Below are positions 7,210 to 16,025 of a DNA stretch of 58,907 nucleotides, in pieces (position 1 is the first letter of the stretch; each line of letters opens with the position of its first letter). The notes below the pieces were generated by a model, which had not been told where the DNA came from, ran no database searches, and worked only from the letters and a program-made list of their open reading frames with translations. A program made the translations under genes and the position numbers. Source of the DNA: Oscillibacter sp. (GTDB lineage Bacteria > Bacillota > Clostridia > Oscillospirales > Oscillospiraceae); the NCBI GenBank assembly GCA_017482345.1, contig JAFUNB010000010.1, positions 1-58,907 of the forward strand. Direction: 5' to 3'.

Positions 7210-8136
7210 TTATGCGGTGACTCGCTTCAGCAGGGCGGCGGTCTGTTCCAGTGCGTCCATCAGGGGGATGGTGTAGTCCTCCTGTTCGATGCTCAGGGGG
7301 CCGTCGTAACCCGCTTCCCGGAGAGTCAGCACGAACTGCCGCCACCAGGCCTCGTCGTGGCCGCTGCCGGGGGTGACGAAGTTCCAGGAACGGGTGGCGA
7401 ATTCCAGCACGCCCTTGGTGTCCAGCATGGTGCCGGTGCCGGCAGCTGCCTCCGTGCGCACATCCTTGATGTGGACGTGATAAATGCAGTCGGCCAGGGC
7501 GCGGGTCATGGCCAGCGGATCGGCGCCCATCCAGAACAGATGGCTGGGATCCATGTTGACGCCGATGATGTCGCCCACTTCACCCCGCAGACGGCGCAGG
7601 TTTTCTACGTTGTTCACCAGCTGCCAGCCATGGAACTCCAGAGCGATGCGCTCCACGCCGTGATCGGCGGCCCGGCGGGCCAGCTCTTTCCAGACGGGGA
7701 TGGCGGTGTCCCACTGGTAGCGGAGAATGTCCGCCGTCTCGGGAGGCCAGGAGGTCACGACCCAGGTGGGGGTGCGGTCCTCGGCACAGCCGCCGGGCAA
7801 ACCGCTCATCATGACCACTGTCTTCAAACCCAACTGCTCAGCCAGCTGGAAGGTGCCGGCGGCCACAGCCCGGTCTTTCGCGCCCTTTTCACCGGGGAAC
7901 AGGGGGTTGCCGGAGCAGTTGAGGGCGGAGATGGTGAGATCGTTTGCCGCCAGCGTGTCCAGCAGCTCTGTCCGCTTTCCAGCGTCGGCGGTGAGTGCGT
8001 TCAGGTCGATATGGGGCGCGGGGGACCAGTTGCCGCAGCCCAGCTCCACCTGCTCCAGTCTAAGGCGTTTGCAAACGGCGGCCGCTTCCCGCAGCGGCAG
8101 ATGGGCCAGACTGTCCGTGACCATTCCCAGTTTCAT
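7210..8136 (-). CDS. Sugar phosphate isomerase/epimerase (xylose isomerase-like TIM barrel)
   Basis: The 308-residue product has the AP-endonuclease-2/xylose-isomerase-like fold signature: 'LGMVTDSL' at the N terminus, 'IALEFHGWQ', 'IGVNMDPSHLFWMGADP', 'IYHVHIKDV' and 'LSIEQED' near the C terminus, which supply the Glu, Asp and His metal ligands in this fold. Relatives isomerise or epimerise sugars, inositols or hydroxypyruvate; the substrate here is unknown. The ATG at 8136 follows AGGAGG. It appears to be a single-gene unit, convergent with the LspA-like gene and divergent from the HIT gene. Confidence 0.85.
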   Translation of the reverse strand: MKLGMVTDSLAHLPLREAAAVCKRLRLEQVELGCGNWSPAPHIDLNALTADAGKRTELLDTLAANDLTISALNCSGNPLFPGEKGAKDRAVAAGTFQLAEQLGLKTVVMMSGLPGGCAEDRTPTWVVTSWPPETADILRYQWDTAIPVWKELARRAADHGVERIALEFHGWQLVNNVENLRRLRGEVGDIIGVNMDPSHLFWMGADPLAMTRALADCIYHVHIKDVRTEAAAGTGTMLDTKGVLEFATRSWNFVTPGSGHDEAWWRQFVLTLREAGYDGPLSIEQEDYTIPLMDALEQTAALLKRVTA

Positions 8137-8283
8137 GAGGGTGTCCTCCTGTTGCTTTTTTCTCAGCATAGCACAGGCGGAAAAGAAAATCCAGAGGTTC
8201 TCCTTGACGGAGGCGGCGGGGGAGGAGTATGGTTATGGCAGGGACAAATGGTCCCACAATCTGAAACATACGGAGGAATACCC

Positions 8284-8706
8284 ATGGGCTGCTTTTACTG
8301 CGATGCGCATCACGAGGGCCGCGAGGCTATCATGTTTTATGTGGGCGAGATGAAGGCCTCTACCCTGTATCTGTTCAAGGACCAGGCTCATCTGGGCCGC
8401 TGCGTGCTGGCGCTGAAGGACCACAAGAAGGAGCTGTGCGAGTGCGGCGCTCAGGAGCTGGTTGACTTTGCTGACGATCTGGCAAAGGCTTCCGGTGCTG
8501 TCAAGGAGATCTGGGGCTGCACCAAGCTGAATCTGGCCTCCTTCGGCGACTCCAACCCCCATCTGCACTTCCACATCGTGCCCAAGTATGAGGGTGGCTT
8601 TGAGTTCGGCGGTAACTTTACCATCACCAATCCCAATCCCGTTCATCTCAGCGACGCCGAGTATGCCGGCATGATCGCTGCTTTGAAAGAAAAACTGGGC
8701 ATCTAA
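8284..8706 (+). CDS. HIT family protein
   Basis: The 140-residue protein contains the histidine triad 'HLHFHIV' at about residues 99-105, the active site of HIT nucleotide hydrolases and transferases, and an N-terminal 'CFYC' pair that could bind zinc as in some HIT proteins. The C-terminal region 'FEFGGNFTITNPNPVHLSD' is typical of a clostridial subgroup. The ATG at 8284 follows CGGAGGAA. The precise substrate is not evident. A good terminator follows, so the gene is monocistronic. Confidence 0.88.
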   Translation: MGCFYCDAHHEGREAIMFYVGEMKASTLYLFKDQAHLGRCVLALKDHKKELCECGAQELVDFADDLAKASGAVKEIWGCTKLNLASFGDSNPHLHFHIVPKYEGGFEFGGNFTITNPNPVHLSDAEYAGMIAALKEKLGI

Positions 8707-8719
8707 ACGTTTAGCTTCC

Positions 8720-8748
8720 AAAGTGCGGCAGAAATGCCGCACTTTTTT
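8720..8748 (+). terminator. Rho-independent terminator after the HIT gene
   Basis: AAAGTGCGGCA and TGCCGCACTTT form an 11-bp stem with a GAAA loop, followed by a T tract, 14 bases after the stop codon. Confidence 0.92.
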
Positions 8749-8861
8749 AATTTCGTCAGAATGTAGAAATTTGCGCTTTCCCCTTTTAAATCGATTGCGG
8801 GTGTGATAAAGTGATACGCGGTGAGAATTGGTCCTTTTCAAAGAAAGGTGGTAAATACAAT

Positions 8862-10604
8862 ATGAGAAAAACGAAAATCGTCTGTACACTGGGTCCCGCA
8901 ACCGATAAGGAAGGCGTTCTGCGCGGCATGCTGAAGGCCGGCATGAATGTGGCCCGCTTCAACTTCTCCCACGGCGACCACGCCGGCCACAAGGAGCGTC
9001 TGGACGCTCTGAAGGCCTTGCGGGAGGAGATGGATCTGCCTGTGGCCACCATGCTGGACACGAAGGGTCCCGAGGTCCGCCTGAAGTCCTTCAAGAACGG
9101 CCCTGTGGAGCTGAAGGAGGGTACGGAGTTTGTCCTGCATACCGATCAGGTGGAGGGCGACGAGACCAAGTGTTCCATTACCTATAACGATCTGCCCGGA
9201 GACGTGAAGCCCGGCGACACCATCCTGCTGGACGATGGTCTGGTGCGCATGACCGTGCTGGAGACCACCGACACCACCATCCGCTGCAAGGTGCTCAACA
9301 GCGGCATGATGAAGAACAACAAGGGCGTCAACATCCCCGGCGTCCGTCTGTCCATGCCCTATGTCAGCCAGCGTGACCGGGATGATATCCGCTTCGGTAT
9401 CGAGCAGGGCTTCGACTTTATTGCCGCCAGCTTTGTCCGCACTGCCGCCGATGTCCGCGAGCTGCGCCAGATCCTGGATCAGGCCGGTTCCCACATCCGA
9501 ATCATCGCCAAGATCGAAAACCGTGAGGGCGTCAACAACCTGGCCGATATTCTGGCTGTGGCTGACGGTATCATGGTGGCCCGCGGCGATATGGGCGTTG
9601 AGATCGACTTCACGGAGATCCCCATGATTCAGAAGGATATGATCGCCAAGTGCGTGGCCGCCGGCAAGCCGGTCATCACCGCCACCCAGATGCTGGAGTC
9701 CATGATCGAAAATCCCCGCCCCACCCGTGCGGAGATCACCGACGTGGCCAACGCCATCTACGACGGCACGTCCGCTATTATGCTCTCCGGCGAGACTGCC
9801 GCAGGCGCCTACCCTGTGGAGGCTGTGCAGACCATGCACGCCATCGCCGTGCAGACCGAGGCCAATGTGGACCACTCCAAGACTATGAAGTTCAAGAGCA
9901 AGAAGGAGCGCCTGTCCATTTCCGCCGCTATGGCCCACGCCGCCTGCACCACTGCTGTGGACATCGGCGCCGACGCCATTCTCAGCGTCAGCCAGCGCGG
10001 TATCACCGCTCAGATGGTCAGCCGTTTCCGCCCCAAGACCACGGTTGTGGCGCTGCTGTTGGATGAGCAGGTCCGCCGCCAGATGAGTCTGTATTGGGGC
10101 GTTGAGGCTGTGATGATGCCCCGCGCCAAGAACTCTGACGAACTGGTGGATCTGGCTGTGGAGGCCGCGGAAAAGGCCGGTATCGTCCAGAAGGGCGACC
10201 TGGTGGTCGTCACCGCCGGTGTGCCGGTGGGTATTGCCGGTACCACCAACATGATCCGCGTCAAGCAGGTGGGCGGCTCTCTCATCAACGCCATGGGCGT
10301 CGGTGACCTGAAGGCCAGCGGCCGCCTGTGCGTCTGCCGCACGATCGAGGATATCCAGGAAAAATTTCAGGACGGCGATGTTCTGGTGGTGCCCTACACC
10401 ACCAATGAGATGCTGCCCTGGATCCGCAAGGCTGCCGCCATCATCACTGAGGAGGCCAGCCGGGACTGCCACACCGCAACGGTGGGTCTGGCGCTGGAGA
10501 AACCCGTGATCATTGCAGCTGTGGATGCAAGCCGCCGTCTGCAGGACGGTGTCCGCGTCAGCGTGGACTGCAGCCGCGGCGTTGTGCAGACCATGCCCAA
10601 CTGA
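8862..10604 (+). CDS. pyk: Pyruvate kinase with C-terminal PEP-utilizer-type extension
   Basis: Pyruvate kinase converts phosphoenolpyruvate and ADP to pyruvate and ATP. The 580-residue protein carries 'RFNFSHGDH' near 28, 'TKGPEVR' near 68, 'IIAKIENREG' with the catalytic Lys near 220, and the substrate signature 'ITATQMLESM' with 'PTRAEITDVANA' near 270-295. The last 110 residues form the extra PEP-utilizer mobile-like domain ('VVPYTTNEMLPWI', 'DCHTATVGLALEKPVI') found in Bacillus-type enzymes; the usual phosphohistidine motif is only loosely conserved. The ATG at 8862 follows AAAGGTGG. Pyk and pfkA, two control points of glycolysis, are about 8 kb apart here in separate units. Confidence 0.96.
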   Translation: MRKTKIVCTLGPATDKEGVLRGMLKAGMNVARFNFSHGDHAGHKERLDALKALREEMDLPVATMLDTKGPEVRLKSFKNGPVELKEGTEFVLHTDQVEGDETKCSITYNDLPGDVKPGDTILLDDGLVRMTVLETTDTTIRCKVLNSGMMKNNKGVNIPGVRLSMPYVSQRDRDDIRFGIEQGFDFIAASFVRTAADVRELRQILDQAGSHIRIIAKIENREGVNNLADILAVADGIMVARGDMGVEIDFTEIPMIQKDMIAKCVAAGKPVITATQMLESMIENPRPTRAEITDVANAIYDGTSAIMLSGETAAGAYPVEAVQTMHAIAVQTEANVDHSKTMKFKSKKERLSISAAMAHAACTTAVDIGADAILSVSQRGITAQMVSRFRPKTTVVALLLDEQVRRQMSLYWGVEAVMMPRAKNSDELVDLAVEAAEKAGIVQKGDLVVVTAGVPVGIAGTTNMIRVKQVGGSLINAMGVGDLKASGRLCVCRTIEDIQEKFQDGDVLVVPYTTNEMLPWIRKAAAIITEEASRDCHTATVGLALEKPVIIAAVDASRRLQDGVRVSVDCSRGVVQTMPN

Positions 10605-10619
10605 ATCTTACAATAAATA

Positions 10620-10655
10620 AACAGGAGCTCCGACCAACCGGTCGGAGCTCCTGTT
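10620..10655. terminator. Bidirectional terminator between pyk and mgtE
   Basis: AACAGGAGCTCCGACC pairs perfectly with GGTCGGAGCTCCTGTT (16 bp, AACC loop) between the convergent pyk and mgtE genes. A run of A/T on each side suggests it serves both. Confidence 0.9.
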
Positions 10656-10662
10656 ATGTTTG

Positions 10663-12120
10663 TTATATGCCAAGAATGGAGGAGGCGATCTCGAAATAGA
10701 TCAGCAGGGACAGGGCGTCTACGATGGTGGTGATGAAGGGGGAGGCCATGACCGCCGGGTCAAAGCCGATCTTTTCCGCCAAAATCGGCATGGCACAGCC
10801 CACCAGCTTGGCGCACAGCACCGTGCAGACCAGCGTGGCGCAGACCACGAGAGCCACCCAGACGGTGACGTCGGGGTTGTTCAGCAGCATGCGGTCCACC
10901 AGCATCATTTTGATGAAGTTGGCGCCGGCCAGACAGACACCGCAGCACAGGGACACCCGCAGTTCTTTCCACAGGACGTGGAACAGATCGGAGAAGCGGA
11001 CCTCGTCCAGCGACAGAGCGCGGATGACGGCCGTGGAGGCCTGGGTGCCGCTGTTGCCGCCGGTACCGGACAGCATGGGGATGAAGCTGGTCAGAATGGC
11101 GCAGGACATAAGGGCGGATTCAAAGTGCGTCAGAATGATGCCGGTAAAGGTGGCGGACAGCATCAGCATCAGCAGCCAGGGTGTGCGGGCCTTCCAGGTC
11201 TCAAAGACGCCGGTTTTCAGATAGGGCTTGTCGGAGGGCAGCATAGCCGCCATCTTTTCGAAGTCCTCGGTGGTCTCTTCTTCGATAACGTCCATGGCGT
11301 CGTCCACCGTGACGATACCCACCAGACGGTTTTCGGTATCTACAACGGGCAGAGCCAGGAAGTCGTACTTGCTCAGAGCCTGGGCAGTGGTCTCCTGGTC
11401 GTCCAGCGTCTGGACGGCGATGAGACTCTTTTCCATGATCTCACCGATGATATCGTCCTCCTCCGCCAGCAGCAGGCGGCGAATGGACAGGTAGCCGATC
11501 AGATGGCGGCGCTCATCGATGACATAGCAGACGTTGATGGTCTCCTTGTCGGGAGCGGTGCGGCGGATACGCTTTAAGGCGTCCTCCACCGTCATATTCT
11601 CCTTCAGATCCACAAACTCCGTGGTCATGATGCTGCCGGCGGAGTCCTCGGGATACTTCAGGATCTCGTTGATGCTCTTGCGGGTATCGGGATCGGTGTG
11701 CTTCAGGATGCGGGTGACCACGTTGGCGGGCATTTCTTCCACCAGGTCAACGGCGTCGTCCAGATACAACTCGTCCAGAACTTCCTTCAGCTCGGCGTTG
11801 GAGAAACCCTGAATCAGCATCTGCTGCTGATCGGATTCCAGCTCCACGAATACCTCTGCGGCCAGCTCCTTGGGCAGCAGACGGAACAACAGGGGGATCT
11901 GATCGTTATTCAGATCGCCGAACAGTATACCGATATCCGGAGCCTCCAGCGGGGACAGGAGGTCACGCAGGTCTGCATACTGTTTTCGGGAAAGCAGTTC
12001 CTCAACCGTTTCCAGAATGTCGTCCAGACGTTCTTCCACGTTTTCCATATCCTCGTATACGTCTTCGTATACGTCTTCGATCATTTCTTCCAGTTCCTGA
12101 TCAGTCATGTTTTCTGCCAT
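10663..12120 (-). CDS. mgtE: Magnesium transporter MgtE
   Basis: MgtE is a homodimeric, magnesium-gated Mg2+ channel. The 485-residue product shows the MgtE N domain after an acidic N-terminus ('EDVYEDVYEDMENVEER'), the linker 'DPDTRKSINEILKYPEDSAGSIMTTEF', a CBS pair (about 150-275) and five C-terminal membrane helices with 'SGTGGNSGTQASTAVIRAL', the conserved pore region. The acidic and CBS domains close the pore when cytosolic magnesium is high. The gene is preceded by an M-box riboswitch leader and its own promoter, so magnesium is expected to control transcription as well. Confidence 0.95.
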   Translation of the reverse strand: MAENMTDQELEEMIEDVYEDVYEDMENVEERLDDILETVEELLSRKQYADLRDLLSPLEAPDIGILFGDLNNDQIPLLFRLLPKELAAEVFVELESDQQQMLIQGFSNAELKEVLDELYLDDAVDLVEEMPANVVTRILKHTDPDTRKSINEILKYPEDSAGSIMTTEFVDLKENMTVEDALKRIRRTAPDKETINVCYVIDERRHLIGYLSIRRLLLAEEDDIIGEIMEKSLIAVQTLDDQETTAQALSKYDFLALPVVDTENRLVGIVTVDDAMDVIEEETTEDFEKMAAMLPSDKPYLKTGVFETWKARTPWLLMLMLSATFTGIILTHFESALMSCAILTSFIPMLSGTGGNSGTQASTAVIRALSLDEVRFSDLFHVLWKELRVSLCCGVCLAGANFIKMMLVDRMLLNNPDVTVWVALVVCATLVCTVLCAKLVGCAMPILAEKIGFDPAVMASPFITTIVDALSLLIYFEIASSILGI

Positions 12121-12153
12121 GGTGCAGACCTCCTTTCCTTTGGTCGGTCGGGC

Positions 12154-12190
12154 AAAATAAAAAAATCCCCAATCGTCCCGTCCGGTCGAT
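12154..12190 (-). terminator. Probable expression-platform terminator of the mgtE leader
   Basis: Minus strand: ATCG-A-CC and GG-GA-CGAT arms (12172-12190) form an imperfect stem, followed by TGGGGA and a seven-T run (about 12160-12167). It lies between the M-box aptamer and the mgtE ribosome binding site, where magnesium-dependent termination would occur. Confidence 0.5.
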
Positions 12191-12235
12191 CAGAGAAAAT
12201 ACCCCCTTGGCTTCTGCCGGAAAACCACAGTTTTC

Positions 12236-12405
12236 CGCTTACCGTTCAAGCTTTAGCGTCACAAGGCGGTGAAATCGCATTAGATGATACCTTCGTGTTC
12301 GATATCGCCTGTTCAAACCCTCTCATGATGTCTCCATCACTCTGCGGCAGCGATCCATATCCCTGTGGTAGCCTTACCTACCGGACCATGTTCAGTTTTG
12401 CTCAC
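12236..12405 (-). ncRNA. M-box (ykoK) magnesium riboswitch upstream of mgtE
   Basis: On the minus strand the leader contains the M-box landmarks in order: GGTAGGTAAGGCTACC (12367-12382, consensus UAGGUGAGGCUCC), GGGATATGGAT followed by GCTGCCGC, and GACGCTAAAGCTTGAACGG (12242-12260, consensus GUGCUAAAGCUCUACGA). These are the conserved core elements that bind several Mg2+ ions. The leader starts at a good promoter and runs into mgtE. Family identification is by motif reading, not by covariance scoring. Confidence 0.85.
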
Positions 12406-12412
12406 TGTGTTT

Positions 12413-12441
12413 ATATTATGCCAAAAAAAACGTGCTGTCAA
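12413..12441 (-). promoter_or_regulatory. Promoter of the M-box-mgtE transcript
   Basis: Minus strand -35 TTGACA (12436-12441), 17-base spacer, -10 TAATAT (12413-12418); predicted start near 12406, immediately before the M-box. Confidence 0.8.
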
Positions 12442-12486
12442 GGCGCAGAGGATGGGCGGAAAGGAATTTTCTGAACCGAAAATGAC

Positions 12487-12515
12487 TTGTGGGGCATGGC
12501 GCTCCGTGATATAAT
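12487..12515 (+). promoter_or_regulatory. Promoter of radC
   Basis: -35 TTGTGG (12487-12492), 17-base spacer and perfect -10 TATAAT (12510-12515), about 47 bases before the radC start. Confidence 0.7.
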
Positions 12516-12561
12516 ATGATATTCCGAAAAAATTGCGTTTTTGCGTGCGGGAGGGGCAAAT

Positions 12562-13230
12562 ATGGGAATTCATGACGGCCACCGGGAGAAGATGCGCCAG
12601 CGGTTTTTGAAGGGCGGACTGGAGAATTTTGCCGACCATGAAGCGCTGGAGCTGCTGCTGTATTACGCCATCCCCCGGCGGGACACCAACCCCATCGCCC
12701 ACGCGCTGATGGAGCGGTACGGCTCCCTGTCTGCGGTGCTGGCGGCACCGGCGGACGACCTGAAAAAGGTGGAGGGTATCGGCGAGAGCGCGGCCGTGCT
12801 GTTGAAGCTGGTGCCCCAGCTGACGCAGAAGGCGCGGCTGGCTGAGGCGGAGCGGGTGCTGAACTCCTCGGACCGGGCCGGCGCATATCTGCTGGATCTG
12901 TTCTCCGGCCAGACGCATGAGGTGGTCTATGTGCTGTGTCTGGACCGAAAGGGAAAGCTCATCACCCACAAGCGGCTGGGGGAGGGCGGTATTTCCTCCG
13001 CGGGACTGGATATCCGGAAACTGGTGGAGTGTGCCATTCTATCCTCCGCCAGCGCAGTCATTCTGGCCCACAACCACCCCAGCGGCATCGCCCTGCCCTC
13101 CAACGACGATTTTGCCGCCACAGACCGGGCCAGAGAGGCGCTGAAGAATATTGATGTGCAGCTGGCAGACCATATCATTGTGGCGGACGGGGACTTTGTG
13201 TCACTGGCCGATTCCGGATACCTTACATAA
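12562..13230 (+). CDS. radC: RadC family JAMM/JAB-domain protein
   Basis: The 222-residue protein has an N-terminal helix-hairpin-helix-like part ('KKVEGIGESAAVLLK', about 70-84) and a C-terminal JAB/MPN domain with the zinc metalloprotease motif 'HNHPSG' plus downstream Asp (about 172-184), the canonical RadC layout. The biochemical role of RadC remains uncertain despite its historic link to DNA repair. The ATG at 12562 follows GGGAGGGG. It is followed within 82 bases by uvrB, but a separate promoter and SOS-like site lie between them. Confidence 0.93.
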   Translation: MGIHDGHREKMRQRFLKGGLENFADHEALELLLYYAIPRRDTNPIAHALMERYGSLSAVLAAPADDLKKVEGIGESAAVLLKLVPQLTQKARLAEAERVLNSSDRAGAYLLDLFSGQTHEVVYVLCLDRKGKLITHKRLGEGGISSAGLDIRKLVECAILSSASAVILAHNHPSGIALPSNDDFAATDRAREALKNIDVQLADHIIVADGDFVSLADSGYLT

Positions 13231-13233
13231 AAT

Positions 13234-13272
13234 CGAACAAATGTTGCATATTAAACAGAGGTATGGTAAGAT
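13234..13272 (+). promoter_or_regulatory. uvrB promoter with overlapping LexA (SOS) box
   Basis: -35 TTGCAT (13244-13249), 17-base spacer, -10 TAAGAT (13267-13272). CGAACAAATGTTGC (13234-13247) resembles the Bacillota LexA box CGAACRNRYGTTYG, with mismatches only in the last two bases, and overlaps the -35 element as expected for repression. This fits SOS control of uvrB. Confidence 0.65.
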
Positions 13273-13311
13273 ACAGACAGAAATGATGCGGTACGTGGAG
13301 GAACGAGAACG

Positions 13312-15282
13312 ATGCCGAAATTTGAAGTTGTTTCTGAATATCAGCCCTCCGGCGATCAGCCGCAGGCCATCGCCAGTCTGGCGGAGGGCATTGAAAACGG
13401 ACTGAAGGAACAGGTGCTGCTGGGCGTTACCGGCTCCGGCAAGACCTTCACCATGGCCAAGGTCATCGAGGCCGCCCAGCGCCCCACGCTGGTGCTGGCC
13501 CACAATAAGACCCTGGCCGCCCAGCTGTGCGCGGAGTTCAAGGAGTTTTTCCCCAACAACGCGGTGGAATACTTCGTGTCCTATTACGACTACTATCAGC
13601 CGGAGGCCTATATCCCCCACACGGATACCTATATCGCCAAGGATGCCTCCACCAACGATGAGATCGACCGGCTGCGTCTGTCTGCCACCTGCGCTTTGCT
13701 GGAGCGGCGGGACGTGATCGTGGTGTCCTCCGTGTCCTGTATTTACGGTCTGGGCGAGCCGGACGACTTCGCCAAGATGGTGGTGTCCCTGCGGGTTGGT
13801 GCCGAATGGGACCGGGATGAGCTGCTGCGCCGTCTGGTGGAGATCCGCTATGAGCGCAACGACATCGCCTTTGAGCGCAATATGTTTCGCGTCCGGGGCG
13901 ATACCGTGGAGATCTATCCCGCCTATTATAAGGACAAGGCCATCCGGGTGGAGTTCTTCGGTGATGAGATCGACCGCATCAGCGAGATCACGCCCCTGAC
14001 CGGCAATGTGAACCGGACGCTGAACCACATCGCCATCTATCCCGCCAGCCACTATGTCACCACTAAGGACAAGATGGACCGGGCCCTGGGCGATATTCGC
14101 GCCGAGATGGAGGAGCAGGTTCGCATTTTTACCGACAACGAGCAGCTGGTGGAGGCACAGCGCATCCGCCAGCGTACCGAATATGACATGGAGATGATGG
14201 CGGAGCTGGGCTACTGCTCCGGCATTGAGAACTACTCACGCATCATCTCCGACCGTCCGGCGGGCAGCGCCCCCATGACGCTGCTGGACTTCTTCCCGGA
14301 CGACTTCCTGCTGTTTGTGGACGAGTCCCACGTGACGCTGCCCCAGGTGCGGGCCATGTACAACGGCGACCACGCCCGCAAGGACAGCCTTGTGAAATAC
14401 GGCTTCCGGCTGCCCTGCGCCTATGACAACCGCCCTCTGAAATTCGAGGAATTTGAGGAGCGCATCGGTCAGGCGGTGTTTGTCTCCGCCACTCCCGGTC
14501 CCTATGAGCGGGAACGGGCGGACAGCATCGTGGAGCAGGTCATCCGTCCCACCGGTCTGCTGGACCCCAAGGTGGAGGTGCGCCCTGTCACCGGTCAGAT
14601 CGACGATCTGATGGAGGAGATCAACGCCCGCGCCGCAAGAAGCGAGCGTGTTCTGGTGACCACCCTCACCAAAAAAATGGCAGAGGATCTGACGGACTAT
14701 TTCAAGAACGCCGGCATCCGGGTGCGGTATATGCACTCCGACGTGCAGACCATCGAGCGCATGGAGATCATCCGGGATCTGCGTCTGGGCGAGTTCGATG
14801 TGCTGGTGGGCATCAACCTGCTGCGTGAGGGTCTCGACCTGCCGGAGGTCAGTCTGGTGGCCATTCTGGACGCCGACAAGGAGGGCTTCCTGCGCAGCGA
14901 GACGTCTCTCATCCAGACCATTGGCCGTGCCGCCCGAAACGCGGAGGGCCTCGTCATCATGTACGCCGACGAGATCACCCCCTCCATGCGTGCTGCCATG
15001 GAGGAAACGGAGCGCCGCCGCACCATTCAGGATACCTTCAACCGCGAGCATGGCATCGTGCCCAAGACCATCATCAAGGGCGTCCGCGAGGTGCTGGAGA
15101 TATCCAAGACGGCGGAGGCGGACACCATCCGCGGCCGCAGAAAGAAAAAGCTCTCCGAACAGGAGCGGGCCGCCGAGATCGCCAAGCTGGAGAAGGAAAT
15201 GAAAGAAGCCGCGAAGATGCTAGAGTTCGAGTACGCGGCAGTGCTGCGTGACCGGATCATTGAGTTGAAGGGCGAGAAATAA
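13312..15282 (+). CDS. uvrB: Excinuclease ABC subunit B
   Basis: UvrB is the damage-verifying helicase-like subunit of nucleotide excision repair; it is loaded by UvrA and recruits UvrC. The 656-residue protein has Walker A 'GVTGSGKT' (about 38-45), the beta-hairpin region '[12 protein letters not shown]' that inserts behind the lesion, motif 'DESHVTLPQ', helicase motifs V and VI ('[14 protein letters not shown]', 'QTIGRAARN'), and the C-terminal UVR motif '[17 protein letters not shown]' that contacts UvrC. Length is normal. A LexA-like box upstream and uvrA 2.1 kb downstream on the same strand support coordinated damage control. Confidence 0.98.
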   Translation: MPKFEVVSEYQPSGDQPQAIASLAEGIENGLKEQVLLGVTGSGKTFTMAKVIEAAQRPTLVLAHNKTLAAQLCAEFKEFFPNNAVEYFVSYYDYYQPEAYIPHTDTYIAKDASTNDEIDRLRLSATCALLERRDVIVVSSVSCIYGLGEPDDFAKMVVSLRVGAEWDRDELLRRLVEIRYERNDIAFERNMFRVRGDTVEIYPAYYKDKAIRVEFFGDEIDRISEITPLTGNVNRTLNHIAIYPASHYVTTKDKMDRALGDIRAEMEEQVRIFTDNEQLVEAQRIRQRTEYDMEMMAELGYCSGIENYSRIISDRPAGSAPMTLLDFFPDDFLLFVDESHVTLPQVRAMYNGDHARKDSLVKYGFRLPCAYDNRPLKFEEFEERIGQAVFVSATPGPYERERADSIVEQVIRPTGLLDPKVEVRPVTGQIDDLMEEINARAARSERVLVTTLTKKMAEDLTDYFKNAGIRVRYMHSDVQTIERMEIIRDLRLGEFDVLVGINLLREGLDLPEVSLVAILDADKEGFLRSETSLIQTIGRAARNAEGLVIMYADEITPSMRAAMEETERRRTIQDTFNREHGIVPKTIIKGVREVLEISKTAEADTIRGRRKKKLSEQERAAEIAKLEKEMKEAAKMLEFEYAAVLRDRIIELKGEK

Positions 15283-15301
15283 TTTACAAGGAGGTGCGCC
15301 G

Positions 15302-16018
15302 ATGGAGGAGCGTACAAGATTCCAAAATGTGATTTTGATCGTTCTGGCCGCCATGGTGGTCATTTTCGGCGTCCTTACCGGTGTTGTCCGCAGCCAGAAG
15401 GGCGTACAGTTCGGTGATTCTCTGCTGTGGGTGGAGGAGACGGAGGAGGCCACGGTTTACACCGGAAAAGTCCATGGCGACAACGTGACCGTCAGCGTGT
15501 CCGGAAACGCGTTTCCAGATGTTGAGGTTGCGTACACGGTGGAAGGCGGCCGCCATGACGTCTACACCGTGGAGTATCCGCTGGAACCGGTGGAGACGGA
15601 GTACGGCCCTGTGCCCGGCATCCGGATCTTGAAAAACCAGACGATCATCTTTCGGGGTGCGTATGATCCGGATGGCGAGATCCGCCGCTGGTATGATGGA
15701 GATGGAGAATGGACGTTCGTGGTTACAGGGCCGCCGGATGTGCATGACCTGACCAGAGGAAATCTGGTCTATTTCGCCAACGGCCCGGAGCTGACGAGTC
15801 GGGGCAGCTGGGGCCTTTACCTGCTGCTGGTTCTGATAACGGCGGTGCTGGCCTTTGACGTGTGGTACCCGGAGGCCCTGTTCTATCTGCAGCACAGCTG
15901 CGACGTCCGAGATCCGGAACCGTCTGATTTTTACATCGCGACCCAGAGAATCAGCTGGGTGGTATATACCTGCGCGCTGCTGTGCGGCCATATTTATATT
16001 CTGACACATATCTGGTGA
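15302..16018 (+). CDS. Hypothetical membrane protein
   Basis: I do not recognise the family of this 238-residue protein. It has an N-terminal membrane segment (about 9-28), an approximately 140-residue extracytoplasmic part rich in beta-strand-like patterns ('TVYTGKVHGDNVTVSVSG', 'YTVEGGRHDVYTVEYPL'), and two C-terminal membrane segments (about 168-186 and 218-236). It starts 19 bases after uvrB with AAGGAGG before the ATG and ends 7 bases before the EamA gene, so it is probably co-transcribed with both. Confidence 0.75.
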   Translation: MEERTRFQNVILIVLAAMVVIFGVLTGVVRSQKGVQFGDSLLWVEETEEATVYTGKVHGDNVTVSVSGNAFPDVEVAYTVEGGRHDVYTVEYPLEPVETEYGPVPGIRILKNQTIIFRGAYDPDGEIRRWYDGDGEWTFVVTGPPDVHDLTRGNLVYFANGPELTSRGSWGLYLLLVLITAVLAFDVWYPEALFYLQHSCDVRDPEPSDFYIATQRISWVVYTCALLCGHIYILTHIW

Positions 16019-16025
16019 AACTGAC

